From NCBI GenBank assembly GCA_900545925.1, contig URAZ01000009.1, forward strand, positions 22,934 to 86,933: DNA of 64,000 bases, given 5' to 3'. Of this stretch, positions 25,098 to 36,100 are shown one piece after another; positions within the stretch are counted from its first letter, which is position 1, and every line of letters starts with the position of its first letter. A program made the position numbers and the translations under genes. The stretch is from an uncultured Eubacteriales bacterium. Lineage in GTDB: Bacteria; Bacillota; Clostridia; Oscillospirales; Oscillospiraceae. The notes below the pieces were generated by a model that made no database searches, was not told the origin of the DNA, and saw only the letters and a program-made list of their open reading frames with translations.

Positions 25098-28000
25098 ATG
25101 AAAAAATTCTTTGAAAGGTTCCCATGGGCGCAGCAGGCCGGCTGCGGCGTGCTCATCTGCGCGCTGCTGCTGAGTATCTGTCTGCCGCTCATGGGCATGC
25201 GGTCGGCCGAGCCGGAAAATCCCATCCTGCAAGCCGCACCGCAGGAGATCACTGTTTTGCAGGCAGGGCAAGCGCCCGGTCATGCTGGAAACGGTGAGGC
25301 GGAAAGCAAGGATGCTTCCGGTTCGGGCGGCAGCACCAACAGCGAGCTGACCGGCGAGCAGGAGCAGTTCGATCCGGAGGAAACGGAAAACCAGACGGAG
25401 CAGGGACAGGATACCCAGCCGGAGCAGCAGCCGGAATCGAAGCCCCAGCAGGAAGTCCTAGCCGATGCCGCCATCGGCACGAACACGGATTCCAACAAGG
25501 GCGACGAGGGCGAGGAAGCCGGAGACACCGGCGAAACAGACGAGGATCTGCCGGAAACAGAACTTGACCTCGGTGCGCTGCTGACGTGGTACAAGTACGG
25601 CTCACAGGCAAGCTCCATGGTCTGTGCGCCCGGAGAATCTGTCGGTAAACGCGTGCTGCTTGCCCAGCTGGACGGCGGCAGACTGCGCTATGATGTTGGC
25701 CTCACCGGTCTCGACGCAGACGACGCGGAGATCACTGGCGTGCAGGCTGCTGTTGGAAATGGCGTACCGCAGAACGCGGATACGCGCGGCATGCTGGACA
25801 TGACGCTGCCGGACGGCGCAGAATACCAGAACTATATCCTGACTGTGCAGGCCCATGCGGTGCAGAAGAACCAGAAGGGCGAAACCGTGGAGACAGACGT
25901 GAACTTCGCGTTTGTACTTCGCTTGGAAAGCGGCATTGATCTCGATTTACAGCTCACATGGCAGCCCAATGGTCAGGCCACCTGTCCGGCCAACGGCTCT
26001 GTCAGCCGCACGGTCAAGAGCGACACGCTGACAGAGGGGAAATTTGCATACGCGCTGACCTTCCTCGGCGAAAATGCGGACGACGCAGTCATCCGCACGG
26101 CGGAATACTGGGCGACGGACGGTGAGCGCGGCGCGCTCTCGGAGTCCGGCGAGATCCAAATGGCCGCGGCAGACGGCAAGGACACGGAAACCTATTATTT
26201 CGCCGTGACCGCCGAGGTGCTGGGACAGACCATCAGCTATACGTTCGTCGTAACGTATGAGGATGGCTTGGATCTTCAGCTCCAGTTTGCGTGGTATGAA
26301 AAATCCGTCACGGCGCAGACCGTTCTATGCGATGCAGACAAGCGTGCGGCGCTGACCATCAAGCACAACCAGATCAATAACAGTGAGCTTTTGTATAAGC
26401 TCGGTCTGACCGGCAGAAGCGCGGAGGATGCGCAGATCACAAGCGCCAGCTTCAACGGAGCGTCCATGAGCACGGACAGCGGTTCTGTACAGATGGAATC
26501 TGCCGAAAACGGCGCGAGCTATACCGTTCTCGTGACCGCAGCGGTCAAGGAACGCACGGTGAACTTCACAATTACGATCCGCTACCAGAGCGACGTGAGC
26601 ATGGAGATGTCCTACACGGTCATGGAGAACGGCGCGGCAAAGCCCTGCGTGCTGACGTGTGAGAATAAGAAAACTGTCAACGCGGAGCCAGTCTATGACG
26701 ATCAGCTGACGGAAGGACTGCTCACCTACACATTCGCAATCCGTGGTGAAGAAGCGGCAGATGTGACCATCCAGTCTGTCCGCTGCTACCAGACCGGCAG
26801 CTTTCAGACAATCACGCTCCCATCCCCCAGCGGCAGCGTGACGCTGCTGTTGGACGGCGACAGAACCGGCGACAACACATTCACGGTCACGGCCGCCAGT
26901 TCGGGTGGCGAAAGCTATACGTTCATTTTTAGCATTCCGTACAAACATCGCGGCGAAAACAAGGTCAAAATCCAGACCAACCTGCATGACGGCGACACCG
27001 TCACCAACGGGCAGGAGGTCAACCTGACCGTTGAAGCATGGACGGAGGATGCCCAGGGAAACCGCGTCAGCCATATCCTTGCCACTGGCACGGAAACAAA
27101 GCTGACCGTCCAGCTGGACGGCAAAACCGTGCAGTTTGAAAGCAGCTCCGGCTATGTGCAGCAGTATCTGCTTGTTCCGGAGAATCTGGATGTGGGCGAC
27201 CGGAATGAACATGAGCTGTATATCTACGCCGAGGATGAAAAGGGCAACTTCGGTGAGCTGCGCCTGAAGCTCATCGGCAAACGCACCGAAGAAGGTCAGA
27301 AGATCGGCACGGCCAGCATCTATATTGACATGAGCGTGCTGGGGCTTGGTGTCCGCGGACCAATCAGCTACGATGTGCTGTCCAAGGAGCCGATTTCCTA
27401 CGCAGTTGCCAAGGCTGTGTGGGATTATGACGCGGGCGACCCGTTCGGCACAGCAGCGTCAAGCTTCCACTGGCCGGCCAGCCGCTGCTCCTACAGCGGC
27501 ACGCTGGATACCGGCTTCTATCTGGAAACCATGGACGACGGTTCCGGCCTTGGCAGCCGCGCGAATGCACTCAGCGGGAACTGGAGCCAGTTCGGCAGTA
27601 CAGAGGACGAAATCCTCGCCGGGATCGACAGCCATTTCGGCGCGGGCAGCAATGAGGCAATCCTCTGGCGCTGCATCTACCGCAACGGCATCCCGCTATC
27701 CAGTACAAGCACCGGCATCGGTGAGTTTGATTACACAATGGGTTCCGGCTGGATGTACTCCATCGGCGGTGCGGACTTCTACCCCGGTTCGCCCATGTCC
27801 GGCTATTACCTGCAGGACGGTGATACCCTGACGCTCCGCTACACGCTGGCCTACGGCTGGGATGTCGGCACGGGCGAAAGCGGCTACGGCAATAACGTGG
27901 GCTACTGCATTACCTGCATGAACGGCAGCTGGTCCGTTCATCACAGCTACGAGACGGTCACGGTGGAGGATGGTACGACAAAGTACGTCTGCCGCAGCTG

Positions 28001-28799
28001 CGGTATGGTCGAGGGCTGCCCGCATGAAAACAAGGAATATCAGGATCAGGGCGGCGGAATGTGCGTGCAGGTCTGTAAAGATTGCGGCGAGAAGATCGGC
28101 GTGCCGCGTGCACATGAGCTGGAATATACCGCAGACGAGGGTGCAGATACGCATACCGCGAAGTGCAGGAACTGTGACTTTACGGAACAGTCCCCGCACG
28201 AGTGGACAGAGCTGTCCGACACAGCCACCTGCACCGAAGCGGGCGTGAAAACCTCCAAGTGTGAGGTCTGCGATGCGCAGAAGGAAGAAGAATCCCCCGC
28301 AGCCGGGCATAAGCCGCAGAACGTGTGGATCAGCGACGAGGATCATAAGCACCACTATCAGGAATGCCAGATCTGCGGCGAAAAGCTGGAGGACACCTAC
28401 GGCGAGCATCACTATGTCCCGTATGGCGGCGATTGGCAGTGCAGCGTCTGCGGCCAGATACACGGCTTTGACTGCGACGGTACGCTGATGCCGGATGCGG
28501 CGCAGTCCACCTGCTCGCATCTGGTGGGGTGCTGCTCGGGCTGCGGCCTGACGTTGGAGAAATTCGGCGATCCGGGCGAGTTTACAGACTATCATACGTT
28601 CAGCGAGGGTGTCTGCACGGTCTGCAGCATGACAGACCCGAACTACACGCCGCCGACGGATCCTGACCCGAATCCGGGCGAAGGAGGAGACACTGGCGGT
28701 GGCGGTGACACCGGTGGCGGCGGCGACGGCGGAGACACCGGCGGCGGAGACGCTGGCGGTGGAGATGACGGCGGAGGAGACTCCGGCGGAGATCTGTAA
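25098..28799 (+). CDS. Membrane-anchored surface protein with DUF4430 domain and cysteine-rich repeats
   Basis: 1233 residues. One N-terminal membrane segment (about 15-36) leads into an acidic Gln/Glu/Asp-rich linker (about 60-160). Tandem Ig/cadherin-like segments follow (about 160-725), each with a YTFVV-like beta strand and a TxxLYKLGLTG-like strand. DUF4430 is at about 737-930 with GSGWMYSIGG and DGDTLTLRYT. A cysteine-rich part (about 955-1185) has repeated CxxC units of the type seen in clostridial surface proteins (TCTEAGVKTSKCEVC, then AAGH). The tail is Gly/Asp-rich. It is the first gene of a tightly packed nine-gene unit. Likely displays a binding module outside the cell; the metal or ligand is unknown. 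Confidence 0.85.
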   Translation: MKKFFERFPWAQQAGCGVLICALLLSICLPLMGMRSAEPENPILQAAPQEITVLQAGQAPGHAGNGEAESKDASGSGGSTNSELTGEQEQFDPEETENQTEQGQDTQPEQQPESKPQQEVLADAAIGTNTDSNKGDEGEEAGDTGETDEDLPETELDLGALLTWYKYGSQASSMVCAPGESVGKRVLLAQLDGGRLRYDVGLTGLDADDAEITGVQAAVGNGVPQNADTRGMLDMTLPDGAEYQNYILTVQAHAVQKNQKGETVETDVNFAFVLRLESGIDLDLQLTWQPNGQATCPANGSVSRTVKSDTLTEGKFAYALTFLGENADDAVIRTAEYWATDGERGALSESGEIQMAAADGKDTETYYFAVTAEVLGQTISYTFVVTYEDGLDLQLQFAWYEKSVTAQTVLCDADKRAALTIKHNQINNSELLYKLGLTGRSAEDAQITSASFNGASMSTDSGSVQMESAENGASYTVLVTAAVKERTVNFTITIRYQSDVSMEMSYTVMENGAAKPCVLTCENKKTVNAEPVYDDQLTEGLLTYTFAIRGEEAADVTIQSVRCYQTGSFQTITLPSPSGSVTLLLDGDRTGDNTFTVTAASSGGESYTFIFSIPYKHRGENKVKIQTNLHDGDTVTNGQEVNLTVEAWTEDAQGNRVSHILATGTETKLTVQLDGKTVQFESSSGYVQQYLLVPENLDVGDRNEHELYIYAEDEKGNFGELRLKLIGKRTEEGQKIGTASIYIDMSVLGLGVRGPISYDVLSKEPISYAVAKAVWDYDAGDPFGTAASSFHWPASRCSYSGTLDTGFYLETMDDGSGLGSRANALSGNWSQFGSTEDEILAGIDSHFGAGSNEAILWRCIYRNGIPLSSTSTGIGEFDYTMGSGWMYSIGGADFYPGSPMSGYYLQDGDTLTLRYTLAYGWDVGTGESGYGNNVGYCITCMNGSWSVHHSYETVTVEDGTTKYVCRSCGMVEGCPHENKEYQDQGGGMCVQVCKDCGEKIGVPRAHELEYTADEGADTHTAKCRNCDFTEQSPHEWTELSDTATCTEAGVKTSKCEVCDAQKEEESPAAGHKPQNVWISDEDHKHHYQECQICGEKLEDTYGEHHYVPYGGDWQCSVCGQIHGFDCDGTLMPDAAQSTCSHLVGCCSGCGLTLEKFGDPGEFTDYHTFSEGVCTVCSMTDPNYTPPTDPDPNPGEGGDTGGGGDTGGGGDGGDTGGGDAGGGDDGGGDSGGDL

Positions 28800-28840
28800 G
28801 GAACATCATAAAAGAAAGAAATAACGATAGGAGCAGATTT

Positions 28841-29776
28841 ATGAATACAAAGATCAATGAGATTTTACAGGAGATCGAGTCCGTTATCGTCGGCAAGAAT
28901 GAGATTGTCGAGAAGATTTTAATGGCAATTCTGGCGCAGGGCCACGTTCTCATGGAGGACGTGCCCGGCGTCGGCAAGACCACGACAGCCATGGCCTTTG
29001 CAAAGGTTCTGGGTTTGGAGACGCGCCGTGTACAGTTTACGTCGGACACCGTGCCGTCGGACATCATCGGCTTCTCTGTCTATGACAAAAAGGCGGACGA
29101 ATTTGTCTATAAGCCCGGCGCGATCATGACGAATCTGCTGCTGGCAGATGAAATTAACCGTACCTCCAGCAAGACACAGTCCGCGCTGCTGGAGGCCATG
29201 GAGGAGCACAAGGTCACAGTCGATGGCAAGACGTATGCCCTGCCAGACCCGTTTATCGTCCTCGCTACACAGAACCCGGTGGGCTCTGCCGGTACGACGA
29301 TGCTGCCGAACTCCCAGCTTGACCGTTTTCTGATTCGTGTCAGCATGGGTTACCCCGACCACAAGAGCAGCGTCAATATTCTCCGCGACCGCCATGTAGA
29401 TAACCCCCTTGACCGGGCCTATGCCGTGGTCAACAAGGAAGAACTGCTGGGACTGGTGCAGGACGTGCGAAAAGTGGATATGCGCGACGCCGTTCTGGAC
29501 TATGTGACCACGCTCGTGGAGAAGACCCGCAGCCATCCGCAGGCCGCGCTCGGCGTCAGCCCGCGCGGTGCGCTGGCGGTCTGCCGGATGGCAAAGGCGT
29601 ATGCGTATCTCAATGGCCGTGACTTTGTGATGCCGGAGGACGTCGCCGCGATCTTCCCGGACGTCTGTGCCCATAGACTGATGCTCAACAGCAAGGCCCG
29701 CATGATGGAGGAAAAGCCGGAATCCGTTCTGGCCGAGATCCTCAAGACAACGGATATGCCGGTGCTGAAAAAATGA
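28841..29776 (+). CDS. MoxR-family AAA+ ATPase
   Basis: 311 residues. Walker A is DVPGVGKTTTAM (about 43-54) and Walker B is LLADEINRTSSKTQSALLEAMEE (about 100-122), followed by sensor 1 in VLATQNP and a C-terminal lid with SPRGALAV. MoxR ATPases act as chaperones that help mature or activate partner proteins, often with DUF58 and transglutaminase-like proteins, which are exactly the next two genes. It overlaps the DUF58 gene by 4 bp. All ATPase motifs look intact, so it should be active in the cytoplasm. Confidence 0.95.
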   Translation: MNTKINEILQEIESVIVGKNEIVEKILMAILAQGHVLMEDVPGVGKTTTAMAFAKVLGLETRRVQFTSDTVPSDIIGFSVYDKKADEFVYKPGAIMTNLLLADEINRTSSKTQSALLEAMEEHKVTVDGKTYALPDPFIVLATQNPVGSAGTTMLPNSQLDRFLIRVSMGYPDHKSSVNILRDRHVDNPLDRAYAVVNKEELLGLVQDVRKVDMRDAVLDYVTTLVEKTRSHPQAALGVSPRGALAVCRMAKAYAYLNGRDFVMPEDVAAIFPDVCAHRLMLNSKARMMEEKPESVLAEILKTTDMPVLKK

Positions 29777-30888
29777 GAATTGTCAGAAAATTCGCCTGGC
29801 TGCTGCTGACGATGGGGCTTCTTGCCCTCACTGTCCAGACAACCAGCCCCATCGCGCTCGGCCTTGCCGCCTGCATGGTGCTGCTGCCGCTTTTGTGCCT
29901 GCCGGTCAACCTGTACGCGGCCAAAAAGCTGAAACTGGCGGTCGGGCTGCCGGTAAATCTCCGCAAGGGCGAGGGCGGCACGGCAGAGCTGACCGTGCAG
30001 AATCCAACATGGCTGCCGGTCTGCCAGATTGCCTGCCGTGTACGGCTGGAAAACCAGTTGAACGGAGAGACGCAGATCGTAAACGTGAGCGGCGGCATCT
30101 GGCCGAAGGGCAGGCGGACAATGAAGATTTCTCTGCAAAGCCCGTGGTGCGGACGCATTCGCCTGGCCGTGGAATCTGCCCGTCTGTATGACTGCTTCGG
30201 CCTCATCGGCGTGAAAACGCAGCCTGACGCGCACAGCGCCTGCGTCGTGCAGCCGGATACGTTTTTGCAGACGCTGGTGCTGTCCCCCGCGGCCGCGCAC
30301 ATCGACGATACCGAGGATTATTCCAACGAGCGGCCCGGCTATGACCTGTCCGAGATGTTCCAGATCCGCGATTATGTCCCCGGCGACAGCCAGCGGCAGA
30401 TCCACTGGAAGCTCAGTCACAAATATGGCAAGCTTATTGTAAAAGATCCGTCGCTGCCCATCACGCGCTCTGCCGCGGTATTCTGGGAGCGCACGGAAGA
30501 AGCCCCGACGGCAGACAGAACAGATGCGGAAGCCGAGATTGTCGTCTCCGTCTGCCGGAACCTTCTCTCCCAGTCCGTCCAGTTCACAGTCGGCTGGAAC
30601 GAGGGCAACACGGGCCGCTGCGTGTTCCAGCAGATTCGGGATATGGACGACCTCATCGGTCTGCTTCCGCGCCTGTTTACGGCGAAAGCGGCTACGGGCG
30701 CATCCGGCGCGTCGCTGCTTCTCCAAGAAGTACCGGTTGGAAGCTGGTCTCACCTGATTTACGTTTCCGGAGAACAGCAGGCGGAAACGGAGCAGCTTTC
30801 CACGATTGGCCGCCTGACCGCGCTTGTCTGCGGTGAACGGTTTAATGAGAAGGATTACGCTGCGCAGCTCTCCGAGCTGGAACTGTAA
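29773..30888 (+). CDS. DUF58 protein (MoxR partner)
   Basis: 371 residues. Two N-terminal membrane segments (about 10-50) are followed by a domain with the DUF58 signature: YDLSEMFQIRDYVPGDSQRQIHW and KYGKLIVKD (about 190-220). DUF58 proteins resemble von Willebrand type A domains and work with MoxR ATPases at the membrane. It is translationally coupled to the MoxR gene and lies 12 bp before the transglutaminase-like gene. Role: adaptor between the ATPase and a membrane or surface client (inference). Confidence 0.9.
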   Translation: MRIVRKFAWLLLTMGLLALTVQTTSPIALGLAACMVLLPLLCLPVNLYAAKKLKLAVGLPVNLRKGEGGTAELTVQNPTWLPVCQIACRVRLENQLNGETQIVNVSGGIWPKGRRTMKISLQSPWCGRIRLAVESARLYDCFGLIGVKTQPDAHSACVVQPDTFLQTLVLSPAAAHIDDTEDYSNERPGYDLSEMFQIRDYVPGDSQRQIHWKLSHKYGKLIVKDPSLPITRSAAVFWERTEEAPTADRTDAEAEIVVSVCRNLLSQSVQFTVGWNEGNTGRCVFQQIRDMDDLIGLLPRLFTAKAATGASGASLLLQEVPVGSWSHLIYVSGEQQAETEQLSTIGRLTALVCGERFNEKDYAAQLSELEL

Positions 30889-30900
30889 GGAGGGCAGGCT

Positions 30901-33141
30901 ATGAAGAACAAAAGAAATACCGGCCTGCGTGCCGGCGTTTACCAGGAAAGCAGCGATCAAAAAAGTACGCTCTTTGATCTGCTTGCCAACATCCTGATTT
31001 TCCTCGCGTTTGCCGCAGTTTGTTACACGGTAAGCGGCTTCTCTGCAATGCTCTGGCTGCTTGGGGCAGGTATTCTGACCTGCATCGCCGCCGCAATCAT
31101 CCGGCATTTCCAGAAGACAAAGCTGCTGTTCCCCATCCTGCTGGCGGCTTTGCTGCTCGTTGTCCTGTTCGCGCGAAATCCGCTCCTGAACGGCTTCGGC
31201 GCGGCATGGAATACGCTGCGTGACCTTTGGGCAGCGGAAAAAGGCATCCTCCTGCCGCTTGCCGAAACAGACGGCACCGGCCTCTGGCTGGCAGGGATTG
31301 TGACCGGCATTCTGCTGGCATTGTTGGCGCTTGCATTTTCCCATGTGCCGACGCTGGCGGCGGCAGCTTTGACGGCGCTCTGTGTAGCGGCAGCGTTTGT
31401 GCAGCCGGGCTTCCTGCTCCTTGCAGCGGCAGCGATTGCTCTGCTGATGCTGACCTGGCAGAAAAGCAAAAACGCCGTCTCGGCGGCGAGCTTCCTGCTT
31501 GTGGGCGTGATCGTCGCGGGCATAGCCGCAATTTCCCTGCAAACAGGCACAATGCAGGCCCTTTCGCAAAATGCAAAAGACACTCTGCATCACTGGCGCT
31601 ACGAAAAAGCGGAAGAACTTCTGCCGGAAGGCGATCTGTCCGAACCGGTCGTGAAGACAGAAAGCACAGACACCATCCTGTCTGTCACAGCGGACACGGC
31701 GCAGACGCTCTATCTGCGCGGCTTCGTCGGCGACAGCTATGAAAACGGCGTATGGTCTGCACTGGACGCAAAAACTGCCGCAGAGGGAAAAGACCTCTTC
31801 TACTGGCTGCATCAGTCCGGCTTCTATCCGCAAAGCCAGTTGGCTTCTGCGGCCCGGCTGATGGGCAATTACCAGTCCGGCAGCGTCAGTGTGCAGAATC
31901 TTACCGGGTGCAGTCTGTACCGCTATGAGCCGTGTACGATTCTTCCGGAACGCGCAGGTCTGGCAAAAAACAGAATCCAGCCGTCCGCAGTCGAAACGAG
32001 CGGTCTGCGCGGTGAGCGCGGATATTCTTATGAGACCGTTTCGGACGCACAGACCCTGCTGCCGGAGCTGCTGGACTTTTTGCAGAATGACACATCGGAC
32101 GGCGTGAAATCGTACTTACAGATGGAAAGCGCGTACCGCGAGTTTGTGTATTCCTACGCGCTGTCCGTTCCCGCAGAATTCCGCGCGCAGCTCGGCGCGG
32201 TGCTGGATCAATGCTGCGAAAGCTACGGCCCGGAAAACAGCCTGACGAAAGAGCAGGCGCAGACGGCGGCGCTGGCGTTTCTGGAATTGTGCTTTGACGG
32301 AAGCGGCAATATTGCGCTGCCGCTGACCGACACGGTGGACGGCACAACGTATCAATACGCGACCGTCGCGGCCTTGGCGCTGCGGTATTACGGCATCCCT
32401 GCCCGCTATGTCGAGGGATATACGGTCAAGGCCGCAGAAAACGAGCCGACGAGCGTGGACGCAAGCGCCGCGGGCGCATGGGTCGAGGTGTTTCAGGACG
32501 GCGTGGGCTGGCTGCCGCTGGCGCTGACACCGGGCCTTGAAGACCTCTCCGCCGAGCAGACCGAGAGCGGCATCAAGCCGGTCGGCGCAGGCAAGGAAGG
32601 CAACGGCGACGGCCCGCGCGTAACAGAGGGTCAGGAGCTGGAGCAGGACGATGCAGAGCCGGACAACTCGGAGGACAACACCCCGGACGGCGGCCAGCGG
32701 ACAGGACTTCTCCACAAGCCCGCGTTTTGGATCATCCTTGTTGCCGCACTGCTGCTTCTGCTGCTTGCGGCTATCATCATCCGTCACGAGGTCATCCTCA
32801 AAAAGCGAAACGAAGCATTCACGCAGGAAGACCAGTCCGCCGCAGCCGCCTGCCTGTTTACAGACTGCGCGGCACTGCTGGCAGCAATGGGCTTCAAGCG
32901 CGGCACAGGTTCCATGCTGGAGCTCTGTGAAACGGCAAAGGAGCAGCTTGGAGAGGAGTACGCCGCGAAGCTGCACGATATGACCATGTATAACGCACAG
33001 GCGCTGTTTTCCAGCCGTGCGATCTCACCGGAGCAGCTCACAGAAATGCGGGCGTTCCACGACACGACGATGGAAAACCTGAAAACACGCTGCAAGCCGC
33101 TTCGCAAGCTGCGGCTGAAATGGCTGAATTGTCTCTACTGA
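30901..33141 (+). CDS. Transglutaminase-like membrane protein lacking the catalytic triad
   Basis: 746 residues: about six N-terminal membrane helices (about 25-215), a large extracytoplasmic part, a transglutaminase-core fold (about 470-560), an acidic linker, one membrane helix (about 605-628) and a C-terminal DUF4129-like cytoplasmic tail. The core is recognisable by LRYYGIPARYVEGY and AWVEVFQDGVGWLP. The positions that normally hold Cys, His and Asp are Thr483, Gly525 and Ala541, so peptidase or transglutaminase chemistry is not expected. It is the third member of the MoxR-DUF58 trio. Likely a binding or scaffold version of the family (inference). Confidence 0.85.
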   Translation: MKNKRNTGLRAGVYQESSDQKSTLFDLLANILIFLAFAAVCYTVSGFSAMLWLLGAGILTCIAAAIIRHFQKTKLLFPILLAALLLVVLFARNPLLNGFGAAWNTLRDLWAAEKGILLPLAETDGTGLWLAGIVTGILLALLALAFSHVPTLAAAALTALCVAAAFVQPGFLLLAAAAIALLMLTWQKSKNAVSAASFLLVGVIVAGIAAISLQTGTMQALSQNAKDTLHHWRYEKAEELLPEGDLSEPVVKTESTDTILSVTADTAQTLYLRGFVGDSYENGVWSALDAKTAAEGKDLFYWLHQSGFYPQSQLASAARLMGNYQSGSVSVQNLTGCSLYRYEPCTILPERAGLAKNRIQPSAVETSGLRGERGYSYETVSDAQTLLPELLDFLQNDTSDGVKSYLQMESAYREFVYSYALSVPAEFRAQLGAVLDQCCESYGPENSLTKEQAQTAALAFLELCFDGSGNIALPLTDTVDGTTYQYATVAALALRYYGIPARYVEGYTVKAAENEPTSVDASAAGAWVEVFQDGVGWLPLALTPGLEDLSAEQTESGIKPVGAGKEGNGDGPRVTEGQELEQDDAEPDNSEDNTPDGGQRTGLLHKPAFWIILVAALLLLLLAAIIIRHEVILKKRNEAFTQEDQSAAAACLFTDCAALLAAMGFKRGTGSMLELCETAKEQLGEEYAAKLHDMTMYNAQALFSSRAISPEQLTEMRAFHDTTMENLKTRCKPLRKLRLKWLNCLY

Positions 33142-33155
33142 CGGGAGGTAACCCT

Positions 33156-36100
33156 ATGAAACTGAAACGAATGACCGCCGCATTGCTCCTGCTGGCGATG
33201 CTCCTGTCCTGCCTGCCGCTCAGCGTGCTGGCAGCGGACGCAGAGCCGGTCGAAGCGGAGGAAGCCGCAGACGCCGTGCCTGCGGAGGAGATCGTCACGG
33301 AAGAAGCCGAAATTTCCACGCAGGCGGTCAATGCAAGCGGATATTTCTATTTTTCCGCCGAAACGGAAAATAAGCTGCTCATTGCGCCGATGCGGATCGC
33401 CTTTACGGATGGGCAGACTATCCGGCAGGCGCTGAACGCCAGCAAATACAGCTTTACAACGAATGGCAGCAATCAGTTTATTACGGCGATTGAGGGCGTC
33501 AACGGCAACTATACCTATGGCAGTACGCCGGATGGCGTTTCCATTGACAGCGCTGCCAATACTGTGACGCATTTCAGATTTAGTGAAGCCTCGAACAGCA
33601 CACCGTCCTCCGGCCTGCAAACCTTGATGCAGGTCATGGCGGACTATCTGGAAGAAGCTGCCGATGTGCAGAACGCCGCAGCAGACGAATACCAGGCAGC
33701 AGTCAGTGGCTATTTGGGCGTTACCAGTGAGAGCGCACAGAGCTATGCAGCTGCGATCACGGCGAAGATCAACGCCTATAAAGCCGGGCAGAATACCCAA
33801 TACACCGTGACCTTCTCCGGTTATTCCGGCAGCAGCTATACCGTTTCTGCAACCAATGACTATGGTAAGCAGTTTGCGGATGCCAACCATACCGGTACGC
33901 TCCAGCTTCCGGCAGACGGCTATACCTTCTATGTCCGGCAGGGCAACCGCATGGTTTCCGGCAAGATCACGGTCAGTGGAGCAATGACGGTAAATGCCAG
34001 CCTGCCCACCGGAGACTGGTTCAATGAGAGCAGCCTGCAGATTTCCAGCGGCTACGACGCGGAGTTCGATGCAAACCGCTATGCGTATACGCTGACAGAC
34101 CATACTGCAACCGTGCAGGTGCCGGACAGCTTCACCGGACGGCTGTATCCATATTTCAAGTTGAACACCACAGGAGCAGCGGTCAAGGCCGTTTACACGG
34201 ACATAAGCGGTGCAGCCAGAGATAAGGATATTCCGGCTGAGTCTAAAGCGACCAGCATTGACAATGCGCTCTCCCGCGGCGCGGCTGGCAATACGGTCAT
34301 TCTCCGGGCCAGCAAAGCCGGTTCAGACAACTATACGCAGAGCGTCGATCTGACGCTTCGGCTCGACCGCATGCCGACGCTCGGCAGCCTGCGCGTGACC
34401 AACGCCGCAGATACGGCGCAGGCGGCGACAGAGAGCTTCTCCAGCACCAAGACGGAATATACTTATAAGATCCTCGATTCCGAACAGAAACTGAAAATTT
34501 ATCCAACCGCCACAGTCTCCGGGTCTTCTATCACGGTCAACGGAAACGAGCTGGCCGCAGACGGCAGCGCGACCGTGACGATCTCCGGCGAAACGACGGT
34601 TATGATTGCAGTTTCCTCCGGAAACTACACGACGACCTATACATTGACGATCCAACCGGGCCAAGGAAAGAAGGTCACATTCAAGACTGCCAGCGATGTG
34701 ACGCTGACGGTCGTGAATAAGAACGGCGAAGAACTGGCCTATACAAAAACGACTGGCGCCAGCGGCACGGTCAATTATCTCTACACGCTCGTGCCGGGCG
34801 ACAATTACTCGTATGTTGCGACGCAAGGTACTTATTACCACGCGCGAAAATCCTTTACGCTTGGCAGCAACGAGGTCATTGAGGTATCGGTCGTACAAGG
34901 AGATTGGCTGACTTCATTGGCACTCGGAAACAGTGAAAACACGGGTAGCAAGGGAAATCTTTTCCCAGAAGCATCGTTCTCAAAGAGCACTCATACATAC
35001 ACAGTGAATGTTCCGGATTATTCCAGCGCAGTCTACGCATGGGTAACAGTCGCACGTGGAAGCTGCAACGCCGTATACCCCAGACAAAGCAGCGCAAGTG
35101 GAGGTTCAGCTACCGTATCAGTTGTGATTCCGAGTAAACTGACAGGTACAAATCTTATGCAGGCCCTTCTCACTGGCAGTGCTTATAGTAATGTGCTTAC
35201 ATTCAGAGTGTCTTACTTAGACAAAAGCGTAGATGTAACATATTACACAGACTATATGATTTGCCTTGAGCGGACGCTGAGTTTGAAAAATATGAGCGTG
35301 AGCGTTCAAGGTGGACAAGTTCTTATGAATCGCAGCGGTGGTACTGGTTTTTCTCGTACTGAAACGGATTATTCTGTTCTCGTTCCGGCTGCAGCATCAT
35401 CCTTAAAAATTACAGTTCAGACACACACGGACTCCCCTAGGTATGGGGACACAGATAATGGATATCTGGTTTCCGTAAACGGGAAGAATGTGGGAATCGT
35501 TGAAAATGCTGGGGCAGTTGAAGTCCCTCTAAATGGCACTGAGACAGACGAAGAAATCAAAATAGTCGTAACCAATATATACAACCAAAATGCTCATACA
35601 GAATATCGACTCACAATAAAGAAAGCGGCAACAACTGCCGTTGCATTCCAAACAAATCCGAAGAATGCTTTGATCTATATTTACGAACAGGGCGCTGGAA
35701 ACCGTGTCTGGCCGACAGACGATGGAATCTTCGCGCTGTCGGAAGGCTTCACTTACTATTGCAGTATTTCGCTGTACGGATATGCTGCACAGGCAGGTGC
35801 GCTGCAAATCGTAAATGAAAGCGGTCAGACCGTTCTGCGCTTTGGCGAAGAAGAATATACGGATCCTTCTGCAGTGCCGATTACGCTGCAAAAGGCGGAC
35901 GCAAACCCCAATATTGTTGATTTTAACGCAGAATGGGCAAACTTCCGCGGCACGGACAGCAACAACGGCGTTACAAGCGCAAAGACACCGATCAGCGCAG
36001 CGGACGGCATGCTGTATTGGGCTGTAAAACTGGGCGATGGGTATTCCTCCGATGCAGTCAGCAGCCCTATTCTTGTGGACAACTGCCTGATTGTTTATGC

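Noticed and set aside
29500..31833. Minus-strand 777-codon ORF
   Set aside because: It lies antisense to MoxR, DUF58 and the transglutaminase-like gene; composition is that of a high-GC shadow frame.
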